Positions 37,749 to 48,393 of a stretch of DNA of 64,000 nucleotides are shown piece by piece. A program made the position numbers and the translations under genes. Under the pieces are notes generated by a model. The model was given only the letters and a program-made list of their open reading frames with translations, made no database searches and had not been told where the DNA came from. Source of the DNA: an uncultured Bacteroides sp. (GTDB taxonomy: Bacteria > Bacteroidota > Bacteroidia > Bacteroidales > Bacteroidaceae); NCBI GenBank assembly GCA_949289295.1, contig CASENM010000023.1, forward strand, positions 51,232-115,231, read 5' to 3'. The first letter of the stretch is position 1. Each line of letters opens with the position of its first letter.

Positions 37749-38825
37749 ATGGACAAACGCATCAAATGGGGACTGGTTATCGTCATTGCCGGAGCATTGA
37801 CAACAGTAGGCATACACACATTCACACCTAGAGAAAACGAAGAACTGACAGAAACGGAAACTACTCCCATAGAAAAAGGGCAGAAAGCCTTGAATGTCAA
37901 TGCAAAAATTGTCAAACCGCATCTGTTGACGGACGAACTGTTTGTCAGTGGGAAACTGGTACCGGACGAAGAGGTGGATTTATCCTTTGAGACATCAGGG
38001 AAAATCATTGACATTAACTTTACAGAAGGAACATTCGTTACAGAAGGACAACTTCTGGCAAAAGTAAACGACAGCCAATTGCAAGCCCAATTGAAACGAC
38101 TGGAAGCGCAAATGCCGCTTGCCGAAGACCGTGTGTTCCGCCAGAATGCCTTATTACAACGAGATGCAGTCAGCAAAGAAGCATACGAACAAGTCAAGAC
38201 AGAACTGGCCACACTGAATGCGGATATAGAAAACGTAAAAGCCAACATTGCCATGACGGAACTCCGTGCTCCGTTTGACGGCATTATCGGTTTGCGGCAA
38301 GTCAGTACGGGAGCTTATGCTTCTCCTACGACTGTCATTGCCAAGCTTACCAAAATCACTCCGCTGAAAGTAGAATTTGCCGTACCGGAACGATATGCAC
38401 GGCAAGTAAAGAAAGGGACTAACCTGACATTCCGGATTGAAGGATTCCTGAAAGACTTCAATTCGCAGGTATATGCTACAGAATCACGTATTGATGATGA
38501 AACCCATACACTAACCGTACGTGCCCTTTATCCGAACAAGAACGGAGAGTTGCTCCCCGGACGATATGCAGACATCAGCCTGAAGCAGGAAGAAATCAAA
38601 AAGGCATTAGCTATCCCCTCAGAAGCTATCGTTCCTGAAATGGGTAAGAACAAAGTATTTGTCTACCGTTCGGGCAAAGCCTATCCTACAGACGTAACCA
38701 TTGGCATACGCACAGAAGCAGAAGTACAGATTGTTGAAGGCTTGTCAGCTGGAGACACGATTCTGACATCAGGCACCTTACAACTGCGCACCGGCATGCC
38801 GGTTATTCTCGACAAAATTGATTAA
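37749..38825 (+). CDS. RND efflux periplasmic adaptor (membrane fusion protein)
   Basis: 358 residues. An N-terminal membrane anchor (WGLVIVIAGALTTVGIH) is followed by the barrel-sandwich lipoyl half (VDLSFETSGKIIDINFTEGTFVTEGQLLAKVND), a helical hairpin (about 115-165) and the second half (MTELRAPFDGIIGLRQVSTGAYASPTTVIAKL), then beta-barrel and membrane-proximal domains. It links the inner-membrane pump encoded next with the TolC-like channel. Three consecutive genes form a complete tripartite pump. 36 bases after rsgA. Confidence 0.93.
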   Translation: MDKRIKWGLVIVIAGALTTVGIHTFTPRENEELTETETTPIEKGQKALNVNAKIVKPHLLTDELFVSGKLVPDEEVDLSFETSGKIIDINFTEGTFVTEGQLLAKVNDSQLQAQLKRLEAQMPLAEDRVFRQNALLQRDAVSKEAYEQVKTELATLNADIENVKANIAMTELRAPFDGIIGLRQVSTGAYASPTTVIAKLTKITPLKVEFAVPERYARQVKKGTNLTFRIEGFLKDFNSQVYATESRIDDETHTLTVRALYPNKNGELLPGRYADISLKQEEIKKALAIPSEAIVPEMGKNKVFVYRSGKAYPTDVTIGIRTEAEVQIVEGLSAGDTILTSGTLQLRTGMPVILDKID

Positions 38826-38837
38826 CTCTAATACCTG

Positions 38838-41800
38838 ATGTCCATGAATATATCTGAACTTAGTATCAGACGACCGGTACTGGCTACTGTACTTACCGTA
38901 ATCATTCTGCTGTTCGGCTTGATCGGTTACACCACATTGGGGGTACGTGAATATCCTTCTGTCGACAATCCGATTATTTCTGTCACTTGCAGTTATCCGG
39001 GTGCCAACGCTGAAGTCATAGAAAATCAAATTACTGAACCGCTGGAGCAAAATATAAACGGTATTCCCGGCATCCGGTCACTGTCAAGCACCAGCCAACA
39101 GGGGCAATCTCGCATTACAGTTGAATTTGAACTTTCCGTCGATTTGGAGACTGCCGCCAATGATGTACGAGACAAGGTTTCCCGTGCACAACGTTATCTG
39201 CCACGCGACTGTGACCCACCAACCGTATCAAAAGCCGATGCCGATGCCAGCCCTATTCTGATGGTAGCCATACAAAGCAATACCCGTTCTCTGCTGGAGC
39301 TCAGTGAAATTGCCGACCTCACCGTCAAGGAACAACTGCAAACTATTCCTGACGTGAGCAGCGTATCCATCTGGGGAGAAAAAAGATATTCTATGCGTCT
39401 ATGGCTTGATCCGGTAAAAATGGCAGGATACGGCATCACACCTGTAGATGTAAAGAACGCCATCGACAACCAGAACCTGGAACTTCCTTCCGGCAGTATA
39501 GAAGGGAACACTGTTGAATTAACTCTCCGGACCATGGGATTGATGCATACAGCCAAAGAATTCAACAATGTCATTCTCAAAGAAGATAACGGGCGTATCA
39601 TCCGACTCAGTGATATCGGCTATGCTGAACTCGGTCCTGCCGATTTGAAAAGTTATATGAAAATGAACGGAGTACCCATGGTAGGAGTGGTAGTGATTCC
39701 ACAACCGGGAGCCAACCACATTGAAATCGCTGACGCGGTATATGCACGTATGGAGCAGATGGAAAAAGACCTTCCTGAGGATGTAACATATACCTATGGA
39801 TTTGATAATACCCGGTTTATCCGTGCATCCATAGCTGAAGTGGAAAGTACCGTATACGAAGCATTCGTGTTGGTAATTATCATCATATTCCTCTTTTTGC
39901 GCGACTGGCGTGTCACACTGATTCCCTGCATTGTCATTCCTGTATCTCTCATAGGAGCGTTCTTTGTGATGTACGTGGCCGGATTTTCCATCAATGTACT
40001 CACCATGTTGGCAGTCGTGCTATCAGTGGGACTTGTAGTCGATGATGCAATTGTAATGACTGAAAACATTTACATCCGCATTGAACGGGGCATGAAACCA
40101 TTTGAAGCAGGCATTGAAGGGGCCAAAGAAATATTTTTTGCAGTAGTATCCACCACAATTACACTTGCAGCGGTATTTCTTCCTATCGTATTTATGGAAG
40201 GAACCAGCGGACGGCTGTTCCGTGAATTCAGTTTTGTTGTGGCCGGTTCTGTCATCATCTCCGCATTTGCAGCCTTGACCTTCACCCCTATGCTTGCCAC
40301 CAAAATGTTGAAATATCAGAAAAAGAAGAACTGGTTTTATCGAAAGACAGAGCCATTCTTTGAAGGAATGAACAGGCTCTATTCGCGTTCCCTCACAAGT
40401 TTCCTCAAACGACGAATCATTGCGATTCCTATTGTAGTCATCACTATGATACTGATAGGCATTTTGTGGGATCTAATACCTTCAGAAATGGCTCCGCTCG
40501 AAGACCGTTCACAAATCACGATTACCACCCGTGCGGCCGAAGGAGCCAGCTATGAATATATCCGTGACTATACGGAAGAAATCAATACGCTGGTAGATTC
40601 AGTCATTCCGGATGCGGCTTTCGTTACCGCCCGTGTATCAAGCGGAAGCGGGAATATTCAAATTACGCTAAAAGACATCAAAAACCGCAATTATACCCAG
40701 ATGGAAGCAGCCGAAAACATGTCAAAAGCCATCCAGAAACATACAAAAGCCCGATCGTTTGTCCGCCAGCAGTCTTCGTTCGGTGGACGGAGAAGCAGTA
40801 TGCCCGTACAATACGTGCTGCAGGCAGTCAGTCTGGAAAAGCTCCAGGAAGTACTTCCTGAATTTCTGGCTCAAGTATACGACAACCCGACTTTTCAGAT
40901 GGCAGACGTTGACTTGAAATTCAGCAGTCCGGAAATGCGGGTAAACATCAACCGCGACAAAGCCGGAACAATGGGAGTAGATGTACGCGATATTGGCGAA
41001 ACATTACAATACGGACTGAGCGGACAACGTATGGGATATTTTTATATGAACGGCAAACAATATGAAATATTGGGACAAATCAACCGGCAACAACGCAATC
41101 AGCCCGCCAACGTGAAATCAATCTATATCCGCAACGACAAAGGCGAAATGATACAAATGGATAATCTGGTGGAGTTCGTGGAGGCTGTTGCACCACCAAA
41201 ACTTTATCATTATAACCGTTTCGTCTCGGCCACGGTTTCTGCCGGACTTGCGGAAGGAAAAACTATAGGTGACGGACTGGATGAAATGGATAAAATTGCA
41301 GCCAATGTACTTGACGAGACATTCCGTACAGCTTTATCAGGCGATTCCAAGGACTATCGGGAAAGCTCTTCAAGCCTGATGTTCGCCTTTATTTTTGCAT
41401 TGGTACTAATCTATCTGATTCTTTCTGCTCAGTTTGAAAGTTTCAAGGATCCGCTAGTCATCATGCTCACTGTCCCTCTGGCAATTGCCGGAGCATTGGT
41501 ATTCATGTACTTCGGCGACATCACTATGAACATTTTCAGCCAAATCGGTATCATCATGCTGATCGGACTCGTCGCCAAAAACGGTATCCTGATTGTAGAA
41601 TTTGCCAATCAGAAACAAGAAGCGGGAGAAGAAAAAATGCAGGCTATCCGTGACGCTTCCCTACAACGCCTGCGTCCCATATTGATGACGAGTGCAGCAA
41701 CCGTACTCGGCCTAGTACCGTTAGCTTTTGCTACCGGAGAAGGGGCCAACCAGCGTATCGCCATGGGTACGGCTGTAGTAGGGGGTATGCTTGTATCCAC

Positions 41801-41879
41801 ATTCCTGACCATGTATATTGTACCGGCCATTTATTCATATATTTCCACAAACCGAACCAAGAAAAAGGAAAAAGCATGA
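38838..41879 (+). CDS. RND multidrug efflux permease (HAE1/AcrB-like)
   Basis: 1013 residues with 12 membrane segments and two large periplasmic loops. The N-terminus ISELSIRRPVLATVLTVIILLFGLIGYTTLGVREYP and GVREYPSVDNPIISVTCSYPGANAE are typical; the proton-relay pair lies in VVLSVGLVVDDAIVM. It exports hydrophobic drugs, bile salts or similar compounds using proton motive force. The stop overlaps the next gene start (ATGA), coupling pump and channel. Confidence 0.96.
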   Translation: MSMNISELSIRRPVLATVLTVIILLFGLIGYTTLGVREYPSVDNPIISVTCSYPGANAEVIENQITEPLEQNINGIPGIRSLSSTSQQGQSRITVEFELSVDLETAANDVRDKVSRAQRYLPRDCDPPTVSKADADASPILMVAIQSNTRSLLELSEIADLTVKEQLQTIPDVSSVSIWGEKRYSMRLWLDPVKMAGYGITPVDVKNAIDNQNLELPSGSIEGNTVELTLRTMGLMHTAKEFNNVILKEDNGRIIRLSDIGYAELGPADLKSYMKMNGVPMVGVVVIPQPGANHIEIADAVYARMEQMEKDLPEDVTYTYGFDNTRFIRASIAEVESTVYEAFVLVIIIIFLFLRDWRVTLIPCIVIPVSLIGAFFVMYVAGFSINVLTMLAVVLSVGLVVDDAIVMTENIYIRIERGMKPFEAGIEGAKEIFFAVVSTTITLAAVFLPIVFMEGTSGRLFREFSFVVAGSVIISAFAALTFTPMLATKMLKYQKKKNWFYRKTEPFFEGMNRLYSRSLTSFLKRRIIAIPIVVITMILIGILWDLIPSEMAPLEDRSQITITTRAAEGASYEYIRDYTEEINTLVDSVIPDAAFVTARVSSGSGNIQITLKDIKNRNYTQMEAAENMSKAIQKHTKARSFVRQQSSFGGRRSSMPVQYVLQAVSLEKLQEVLPEFLAQVYDNPTFQMADVDLKFSSPEMRVNINRDKAGTMGVDVRDIGETLQYGLSGQRMGYFYMNGKQYEILGQINRQQRNQPANVKSIYIRNDKGEMIQMDNLVEFVEAVAPPKLYHYNRFVSATVSAGLAEGKTIGDGLDEMDKIAANVLDETFRTALSGDSKDYRESSSSLMFAFIFALVLIYLILSAQFESFKDPLVIMLTVPLAIAGALVFMYFGDITMNIFSQIGIIMLIGLVAKNGILIVEFANQKQEAGEEKMQAIRDASLQRLRPILMTSAATVLGLVPLAFATGEGANQRIAMGTAVVGGMLVSTFLTMYIVPAIYSYISTNRTKKKEKA

Positions 41880-43195
41880 AAAAGTACCTGTCTATTATAG
41901 GATTTTTATTGGGTGTAGGCATTCCGGCACAAGCCCAATATACTTATACGCTCAAACAATGTCTGGAAGAAGGACTTGTCAACAATTATTCGCTCCGGAT
42001 AACCCGTAACGACGAACAAATCAGCAAAAACAACGCAACGCTCGGCAATGCCGGTTTTCTGCCTACTGTCGACTTTACTGCAGGATATACCGGAACAAAC
42101 GACAACAATAATACAGAAGCAAGAGCCACGGGAGAAACGACCAGAACCAGGGGAATTTACGACCAGACACTGGATGCCGGAATTGACCTGAACTGGACTG
42201 TTTTCGACGGTTTCAACATCAGTACGACTTACAAGCAGCTGCAAGAGATGGAACAGCTGGGAGCTACCAATACGCGTATCGCTGTCGAAGATTTCATCGC
42301 CAATCTTACTGCAGAATACTATAATTATATCCAACAGGAAATCCGCCTGAAAAACTTCCGATATGCCGTATCGCTGTCAAGAGAACGTCTGAGAATTGTA
42401 GAAGAACGGTATCATATCGGAAATTTTTCACGACTGGATTACCAACAAGCAACAGTAGACTTCAACGCTGACCGTGCGCAGTATATCAAGCAACGGGAAT
42501 TGGTACACACCTCACGAATCAACCTGAATGAACTGATGGCCGCTGAAGATATGGACCGTCCCATCAAAGTGAAAGACTCTGTCATTAATGTCAATGAACA
42601 CCTGGATTTCAACGAACTGTGGAACGGCACACTGAACACAAACGCCACGTTGTTACAGGCCGACCAGAATACCGTCATCGCCCAGCTGGACTATAAAAAG
42701 GTACTGTCGAGAAACTATCCTTATGTACGCCTGAATGCCGGTTATGGTTATACCCTTAACAAATATGATGTAAACGCCACCCGCCAACGCAGCAACTGGG
42801 GATTCAGCGGAGGCATTACGGTAGGATTCAGCATTTTCGACGGCAACCGACGAAGGGAGAAGAAAAATGCCAGTTTGGCTATCCGGAACGCCCAATTGGC
42901 ACGCGATGAATTGGAACAAGGGCTGAGAGCGGATATGAGTAATCTTTGGCAAGCCTACCGCAACAATATCCGTCTGCTGAATCTGGAACGTCAGAACTTG
43001 ATTTCCGCAAAAGAAAACCATGAAATTGCCAAAGAACGCTATCTGCTTGGAGACCTCTCAGGTATCGAAATGCGTGAGGCACAAAAAAGTCTCCTTGATG
43101 CAGAAGAACGTATCTTGTCTGCCGAATATGACACGAAGATGTGCGAAATATCACTACTCCAGATAAGTGGAAAAATTACACACTATCTGGAATAA
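41876..43195 (+). CDS. TolC-family outer-membrane efflux channel
   Basis: 439 residues with a signal peptide (YLSIIGFLLGVGIPAQAQ). Two repeats of the OEP domain are visible: LKQCLEEGLVNNYSLRI...NAGFLPTVDFTAGY and LDYKKVLSRNYPYVRLNAGYGYT...NRRREKKNASLAIRNAQLARDEL. It provides the outer-membrane exit duct for the RND pump. Translationally coupled to the permease by a 4-base overlap. Confidence 0.93.
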   Translation: MKKYLSIIGFLLGVGIPAQAQYTYTLKQCLEEGLVNNYSLRITRNDEQISKNNATLGNAGFLPTVDFTAGYTGTNDNNNTEARATGETTRTRGIYDQTLDAGIDLNWTVFDGFNISTTYKQLQEMEQLGATNTRIAVEDFIANLTAEYYNYIQQEIRLKNFRYAVSLSRERLRIVEERYHIGNFSRLDYQQATVDFNADRAQYIKQRELVHTSRINLNELMAAEDMDRPIKVKDSVINVNEHLDFNELWNGTLNTNATLLQADQNTVIAQLDYKKVLSRNYPYVRLNAGYGYTLNKYDVNATRQRSNWGFSGGITVGFSIFDGNRRREKKNASLAIRNAQLARDELEQGLRADMSNLWQAYRNNIRLLNLERQNLISAKENHEIAKERYLLGDLSGIEMREAQKSLLDAEERILSAEYDTKMCEISLLQISGKITHYLE

Positions 43196-43268
43196 GGAAT
43201 CACGTATATAAATGCATACTGCACAAGACAGCTTCCGTGCCTTCTGCAATGGATTAAAATATTTTTAG

Positions 43269-43276
43269 TACCTTTG
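43269..43276 (+). promoter_or_regulatory. Promoter -7 element for the amino-acid permease
   Basis: TACCTTTG, perfect -7, 37 bases before the permease ATG, so the gene need not depend on the efflux operon. Confidence 0.6.
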
Positions 43277-43313
43277 CTCCGGTTTATTTTCAAGAAAAAG
43301 GAAACATCGGGAA

Positions 43314-44993
43314 ATGGGACTATTTATTCGGAAAAGCATAGAAATGCTGCAGGAAGAAGCAGCAGAAACGGGGGCAAAAACATTGAAGCGTGTACTCGGG
43401 CCTGTCAGTCTGGTAGCACTGGGAGTCGGGGTGATTATTGGAGCCGGTTTGTTTTCCATTACCGGAACCGTAGCAGCCAATTATACCGGTCCGGCCATCA
43501 CCTTGTCGTTCATCATTGCCGCCATCGGCTGCTGTTTTGCCGGATTATGTTATGCGGAGTTTGCCTCCATGATTCCTGTTTCCGGAAGCGCATATACCTA
43601 TTCGTATGCAACTATGGGCGAGCTGATAGCATGGATTATCGGTTGGGATCTGGTATTGGAATACACCGTAGCAGCCACCACCGTCAGCATCAGCTGGAGC
43701 CGCTATCTTACGGTTTTCTGCCAAAACATAGGCATTGAATTTCCCCATGCACTGACCTCCTGCCCTTGGGACGGGGGCATCGTCAATATCCCTGCCATGA
43801 TTATTGTCATCCTGATGAGCCTCATCCTGATGCGTGGTACGGCGGGAAGCTCATTCTTCAACGGATTGATTGTGTTCCTGAAAATTGCTGTCATTCTTAT
43901 ATTTGTAATGCTGGGATGGAAATTCATCCAAACAGACAACTATATCCCATATATACCCGAAAACACAGGAAAACTTGGGGAATTCGGCATCTCAGGAATC
44001 TTGAGAGGTTCGGCCATTGTCTTTTTCGCCTTTCTGGGCTTCGATGCGGTCAGCACAGCGGCCCAAGAAACCAAGAACCCCAAACGCGACATGCCCATCG
44101 GCATTCTGGTATCCTTGCTAATATGCACCATATTATATACACTCTTCGCTCATGTCATGACGGGAGTAGCCCATTATACTGACTTTGCGGGACATGTCGG
44201 AATCGCTCCCGTAGCGGTAGCCATTGAAAAGATGGGTTACCCCGATGCCTCGGGCATCATCCAGCCGGTCTATCCCTGGTTGAACAAAGCCATTATTCTG
44301 GCCATTTTGTTCGGTTACTGTTCTGTCATCATGGTTACTTTGCTCGGACAGAGCCGTGTGTTTCTCAGTATGAGCCGTGACGGTCTGCTTCCACCTTTCT
44401 TCTCAAGAATCAATGAAAAGTTCCGCACCCCCGTACACAGCAACTTCCTGTTCATGATAGTAGTCAGTCTGCTGGCCGGATTCGTTCCGGCAGAAGTGGC
44501 GGGAGAAATGACCAGCATCGGCACTTTGCTTGCTTTTACCTTAGTATGTGCTGCAGTACTGGTCGTGCGGAAAACGATGCCCGACATCCATCGTGCATTC
44601 AAGACTCCGTTCGTCCCCTTCGTACCCATCATGGGAATACTGACGTGCCTTTGCATGATGTGCTTCCTTCCTGCCGACACTTGGATTCGTCTGGTACTGT
44701 GGATGCTTATCGGACTGGATGTGTATGCCGGCTACGGAATCAAACACAGCAAACTTGAAGAGGGCAAAGCCCACCGGCAAGGCGATATTGTGCTGAACGT
44801 ACTTGGCCTGGTTCTTTCCATATTAAGCATTATCACCGGATTGTGGCATCAGCAGACAGTCGGATGGGAAGAAGACAAAACTTTACTTATCATTTCATTC
44901 GTATTCGCTTTTACGCACTGTGCTTTTTATATGTGGAGAATATGGAAACATTCACATGCCCATGTAAATGTTCAAAATAATTCGCATGTATAA
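43314..44993 (+). CDS. APC-family amino-acid permease (cationic amino-acid transporter-like)
   Basis: 559 residues with about 12-14 membrane segments. KTLKRVLGPVSLVALGVGVIIGAGLFSITG is the APC signature with the GxG unwound helix; YAEFASMIPVSGSAYTYSYATMGELIAW and FFAFLGFDAVSTAAQETKNPKRDMPIGI match the CAT/YfnA branch. Inner membrane; a neutral or basic amino acid is the likely substrate. The length exceeds bacterial LysP-type permeases because of extra C-terminal helices. Confidence 0.9.
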   Translation: MGLFIRKSIEMLQEEAAETGAKTLKRVLGPVSLVALGVGVIIGAGLFSITGTVAANYTGPAITLSFIIAAIGCCFAGLCYAEFASMIPVSGSAYTYSYATMGELIAWIIGWDLVLEYTVAATTVSISWSRYLTVFCQNIGIEFPHALTSCPWDGGIVNIPAMIIVILMSLILMRGTAGSSFFNGLIVFLKIAVILIFVMLGWKFIQTDNYIPYIPENTGKLGEFGISGILRGSAIVFFAFLGFDAVSTAAQETKNPKRDMPIGILVSLLICTILYTLFAHVMTGVAHYTDFAGHVGIAPVAVAIEKMGYPDASGIIQPVYPWLNKAIILAILFGYCSVIMVTLLGQSRVFLSMSRDGLLPPFFSRINEKFRTPVHSNFLFMIVVSLLAGFVPAEVAGEMTSIGTLLAFTLVCAAVLVVRKTMPDIHRAFKTPFVPFVPIMGILTCLCMMCFLPADTWIRLVLWMLIGLDVYAGYGIKHSKLEEGKAHRQGDIVLNVLGLVLSILSIITGLWHQQTVGWEEDKTLLIISFVFAFTHCAFYMWRIWKHSHAHVNVQNNSHV

Positions 44994-45328
44994 TCCAGCC
45001 GATGAGGCTTCATCGATTCGGATGAATATGACCCTTCTGTATACTTCGCGGCGGCATAATAGCCAAACGAAAAGACTGAATCGAAAGAGCACATCGCTAC
45101 GTGTACAGACCAAGTTTCACACCATTTGTTTGCAGATGTCGAGAAATTTTGCGAATATTGCATGTAAATTATATAGTTTTATCACTACTAATTTACTAAA
45201 TATCAGCAATATGTATAATTTCTCAATTTCACCGGCAAGTTACAAAAATTAAGGGTGAACAAAAAAAGCGAAATATAAACTACCTCTCATCTCTAAAAAA
45301 GTTGTTATTTTGCAACAATTTATGTATT
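44994..45328. other. Intergenic region without a recognised gene
   Basis: 335 bases, A/T-rich towards the right. It holds an imperfect -7-like TATTTTGC near 45306 before cysQ and a short GATGA/TCATC hairpin at 45001-45014. A 94-codon open frame overlapping the permease end has no signal, motif or ribosome site and is not called. Confidence 0.6.
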
Positions 45329-46168
45329 ATGGATAAAAAGATATTATACACTGCCATTCGGGCTTCCTTGAAGGCCGGGGCTGAAATCATGAAAGTATAT
45401 ACCGACCCGAATGCAGATTTTGAAATAGAAAAGAAAGCTGACAATTCGCCGCTGACTATCGCTGACCGCAAATCGCACGCCGTAATTGCGGAAATGTTAA
45501 TTGATACTCCCTATCCGATTCTAAGTGAAGAAGGGAAAAAAGTTCCTTTTGAAGAACGGAAAGAATGGGACGAGCTCTGGGTGATAGATCCACTCGACGG
45601 CACCAAAGAATTCATCAAACGGAATGGAGAATTTACCGTAAACATCGCATACGTCAGAAACGGAATACCTGAAGCCGGAATTATTTATATACCAGTGAAA
45701 CGACAGCTTTATTTCTCCGATATAACAATCGGTGCCTACAAGCTGGACCATATCTCTTCATTGAATGAAGAAGACAATCTTGACGGTCTCATCACTAAGG
45801 CCCGCAAGCTTCCCGAAACAGAGAACCGGCACAATCAGTTCGTGATTGTCGCCTCACGCTCACACCTTACTCCAGAAACTCAGGCTTATATTGACGAAAT
45901 GAAGAAAACACATGATAGAGTGGAAACCATTTCAAGCGGAAGTTCGTTGAAACTCTGTCTGGTTGCCGAGGGAAAAGCGGACGTATATCCCCGTTTTGCT
46001 CCTACCATGGAATGGGACACTGCGGCCGGACATGCCATCGTCCGGGCTGCCGGAGGAGAAGTTTATCAGGCAGAAAATGGTTTGCCTTTGAGATACAACA
46101 AAGAAGACCTTCTCAATCCATGGTTTATTGTATTGCCTGAAGTTCAAGACAACACTGAATCAGACTAA
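45329..46168 (+). CDS. cysQ: 3'(2'),5'-bisphosphate nucleotidase
   Basis: 279 residues of the inositol-monophosphatase superfamily. VIDPLDGTKEFIKRNGEFTVNIA (metal ligands and catalytic Asp) and MEWDTAAGHAIVRAAGG are diagnostic. It breaks down PAP, the product left when PAPS donates sulfate, so relieving product inhibition of sulfotransferases. ATG at 45329 was preferred to the earlier TTG. It starts a cluster that makes PAPS and ends in a sulfotransferase, which supports the assignment over other phosphatases. Confidence 0.94.
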   Translation: MDKKILYTAIRASLKAGAEIMKVYTDPNADFEIEKKADNSPLTIADRKSHAVIAEMLIDTPYPILSEEGKKVPFEERKEWDELWVIDPLDGTKEFIKRNGEFTVNIAYVRNGIPEAGIIYIPVKRQLYFSDITIGAYKLDHISSLNEEDNLDGLITKARKLPETENRHNQFVIVASRSHLTPETQAYIDEMKKTHDRVETISSGSSLKLCLVAEGKADVYPRFAPTMEWDTAAGHAIVRAAGGEVYQAENGLPLRYNKEDLLNPWFIVLPEVQDNTESD

Positions 46169-46184
46169 CTATAATCTTTTGAAC

Positions 46185-47756
46185 ATGAATTTTGAAATCA
46201 TCTTCGTACTGCTCGGACTGACTGGAATGCTGATTGCCCTTATTTTGGACAAAATGCGTCCCGGTATCGTATTGTTGACGTTGGTTGTAGTATTTATGGC
46301 TGGCGGCATCATCACTCCCCAACAAATGGTGGCCGGATTCAGCAATCGGGGCATGATTACTGTCGCACTACTGTTTCTGGTCAGCGAAGGCGTCAGACAA
46401 AGTGGCGCATTGACCACTATCGTAAAAAAACTTCTGCCCGAAAAAGAAACAACGGTAACAAAAGCACAACTGAGATTGCTCCCTATCGTAAGTGCCTTCT
46501 CCGCATTCCTCAACAATACGCCGGTGGTGGTCATTTTTGCACCTATAGTAAAGAACTGGGCGAAAAAAATCGGTCTGTCATGTACGAAATTTCTGATACC
46601 ACTCTCGTATGCCACTATCTTAGGCGGCTTGTGTACACTTATCGGAACCTCTACCAATCTGGTGGTACATGGCATGATGATAGACCGAGGGTTACCGGGA
46701 CTAAAGATGTTCGATCTGGCATTTATCGGGATACCTATCACGATAATCGGTCTCCTTTTCATCATACTTACATCAAAAAAATTGCTTCCTGCAGAACGGC
46801 CGGACAATTTTGAAGAGGAAGAAGCTGACGCTGCGGCCGGAAACGGGCAACATATTGTAGAAGTGGTACTGGCATCCCGTTTCCCCGGTCTGAAACGCAA
46901 ATTGAAATCATTCGATTTCAAACGCCGCTACGGAGCTGAAATCAGAGAAATCCGACAAGGAGGACAAGTCATCACGCAAAATCTCGGTGAGGTAAGACTG
47001 CAGGAAGGTGATACACTGGTCCTGTTGGCCGATGATTCCTTCACAAAGACATGGGGAGATTCATCCGTGTTCCTTATGATGACAAACGGAAAAGAAATTC
47101 CCGGACGTCCCGTACCACCCTGGAAGAAATGGACGGCACTGGCTCTCCTTCTTGTCATGATTGTCGGAGCGACAATCGGCGAGCTTCCTTATTTCCAGGA
47201 GCATTTTCCGAACGTGAAGATGGATATGTTTTTCTTCGCCTCAGTAACGGCCGTCGTCATGGCATGGCTCAAAATATTTCCTCCCAAGAAATATACGAAA
47301 TACATCAGCTGGGACATCCTGATTACCATTGCCTGTGCCTTTGCCATCAGCGCAGCGATGGAAGAGTCGGGACTGGCCGCATTGATTGCAAACTTCATCA
47401 AAAATGTTTCCGGCTCATTAGGCGCATGGGGAGCATTGGCTCTGCTCTATTTCGTCACACTGGTCATCACAGAACTGATTACCAATAATGCTGCGGCAGC
47501 CCTTGCTTTTCCGTTGGCGCTGGAAACGGCACAGAAGTTCGGTGTAGACCCTATGCCATTCTTCATCGCTATCTGCATTGCGGCTTCAGCAGGCTTCGCC
47601 ACTCCCATCGGCTACCAGACAAACCTGATTGTACAGGGTGCCGGGAATTACAAATTCACTGACTTCATAAAGATAGGTCTCCCGATGGATTTGATTGTAA
47701 TGATAATTTCAATCACACTCATCCCTCTTATCTGGCCGTTTGTATCGGTATCATAA
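46185..47756 (+). CDS. SLC13/DASS-type anion transporter with TrkA-C domain, probable sulfate permease
   Basis: 523 residues. Two halves of membrane helices contain the paired motifs FLNNTPVVVIFAP with GTSTNLVVHG, and ITNNAAAALAFPLA with ATPIGYQTNLIVQ. Between them, at about 215-300, sits a soluble TrkA-C (RCK_C) domain (GAEIREIRQGGQVITQNLGEVRLQEGDTLVLLADD). This arrangement is that of sulfate permeases of the SAC1-like type. Placed between cysQ and cysC, sulfate is the most likely substrate. Confidence 0.88.
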   Translation: MNFEIIFVLLGLTGMLIALILDKMRPGIVLLTLVVVFMAGGIITPQQMVAGFSNRGMITVALLFLVSEGVRQSGALTTIVKKLLPEKETTVTKAQLRLLPIVSAFSAFLNNTPVVVIFAPIVKNWAKKIGLSCTKFLIPLSYATILGGLCTLIGTSTNLVVHGMMIDRGLPGLKMFDLAFIGIPITIIGLLFIILTSKKLLPAERPDNFEEEEADAAAGNGQHIVEVVLASRFPGLKRKLKSFDFKRRYGAEIREIRQGGQVITQNLGEVRLQEGDTLVLLADDSFTKTWGDSSVFLMMTNGKEIPGRPVPPWKKWTALALLLVMIVGATIGELPYFQEHFPNVKMDMFFFASVTAVVMAWLKIFPPKKYTKYISWDILITIACAFAISAAMEESGLAALIANFIKNVSGSLGAWGALALLYFVTLVITELITNNAAAALAFPLALETAQKFGVDPMPFFIAICIAASAGFATPIGYQTNLIVQGAGNYKFTDFIKIGLPMDLIVMIISITLIPLIWPFVSVS

Positions 47757-47785
47757 GGATGACAAAACATATCTCATAAAAATTT

Positions 47786-48391
47786 ATGGAACATATCTAC
47801 CCTATATTCGACAAGATGCTGACCCGCACCGACAAAGAAGAATTGCTGGGACAGCAGGGACTGATGGTCTGGTTTACGGGACTGAGCGGCTCGGGGAAAA
47901 GTACCATCGCCATCGCACTGGAACGTGAGTTGCAGAAACGTCATTTTTTGTGCCGTATCCTTGACGGAGACAATATCCGGAGCGGAATCAACAACAATCT
48001 CGGCTTCTCGGCCGAAGACCGCATAGAAAATATCCGGCGTATTGCGGAAGTCGGAAAACTGTTCGTGGACACAGGCATCATCACCATCGCCGCATTCATC
48101 AGCCCGAACAATGACATCCGTGAAATGGCGGCAAACATCATCGGGAAAGATGATTTTGTGGAAGTGTATGTAAGCACACCGATCGAGGAATGTGAACGAC
48201 GCGACGTGAAGGGTCTGTATGCAAAGGCACGGAAAGGAGAAATCAAGAACTTCACGGGAATCTCCGCTCCGTTCGAGGCCCCGCTCCACCCGGCATTGTC
48301 GCTCGATACCTCCAGACTGTCGCTCGAAGAATCCGTCAACCAACTGCTGGAACTGATTTTACCGAAAGTAACTAAAAAACAAAACATATAA
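47786..48391 (+). CDS. cysC: Adenylylsulfate kinase
   Basis: 201 residues. P-loop [11 protein letters not shown] near residue 32; [20 protein letters not shown] is the APS-binding signature; [30 protein letters not shown] is the conserved late segment. It phosphorylates APS to PAPS. It is 29 bases after the transporter and 2 before cysD, so PAPS synthesis is coded together. In some bacteria CysC is fused to CysN; here it is separate. Confidence 0.97.
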   Translation: MEHIYPIFDKMLTRTDKEELLGQQGLMVWFTGLSGSGKSTIAIALERELQKRHFLCRILDGDNIRSGINNNLGFSAEDRIENIRRIAEVGKLFVDTGIITIAAFISPNNDIREMAANIIGKDDFVEVYVSTPIEECERRDVKGLYAKARKGEIKNFTGISAPFEAPLHPALSLDTSRLSLEESVNQLLELILPKVTKKQNI

Positions 48392-48393
48392 TC

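Noticed and set aside
44968-45252. 94-codon frame after the amino-acid permease
   Set aside because: Overlaps the permease end, has odd composition and no motif or promoter.
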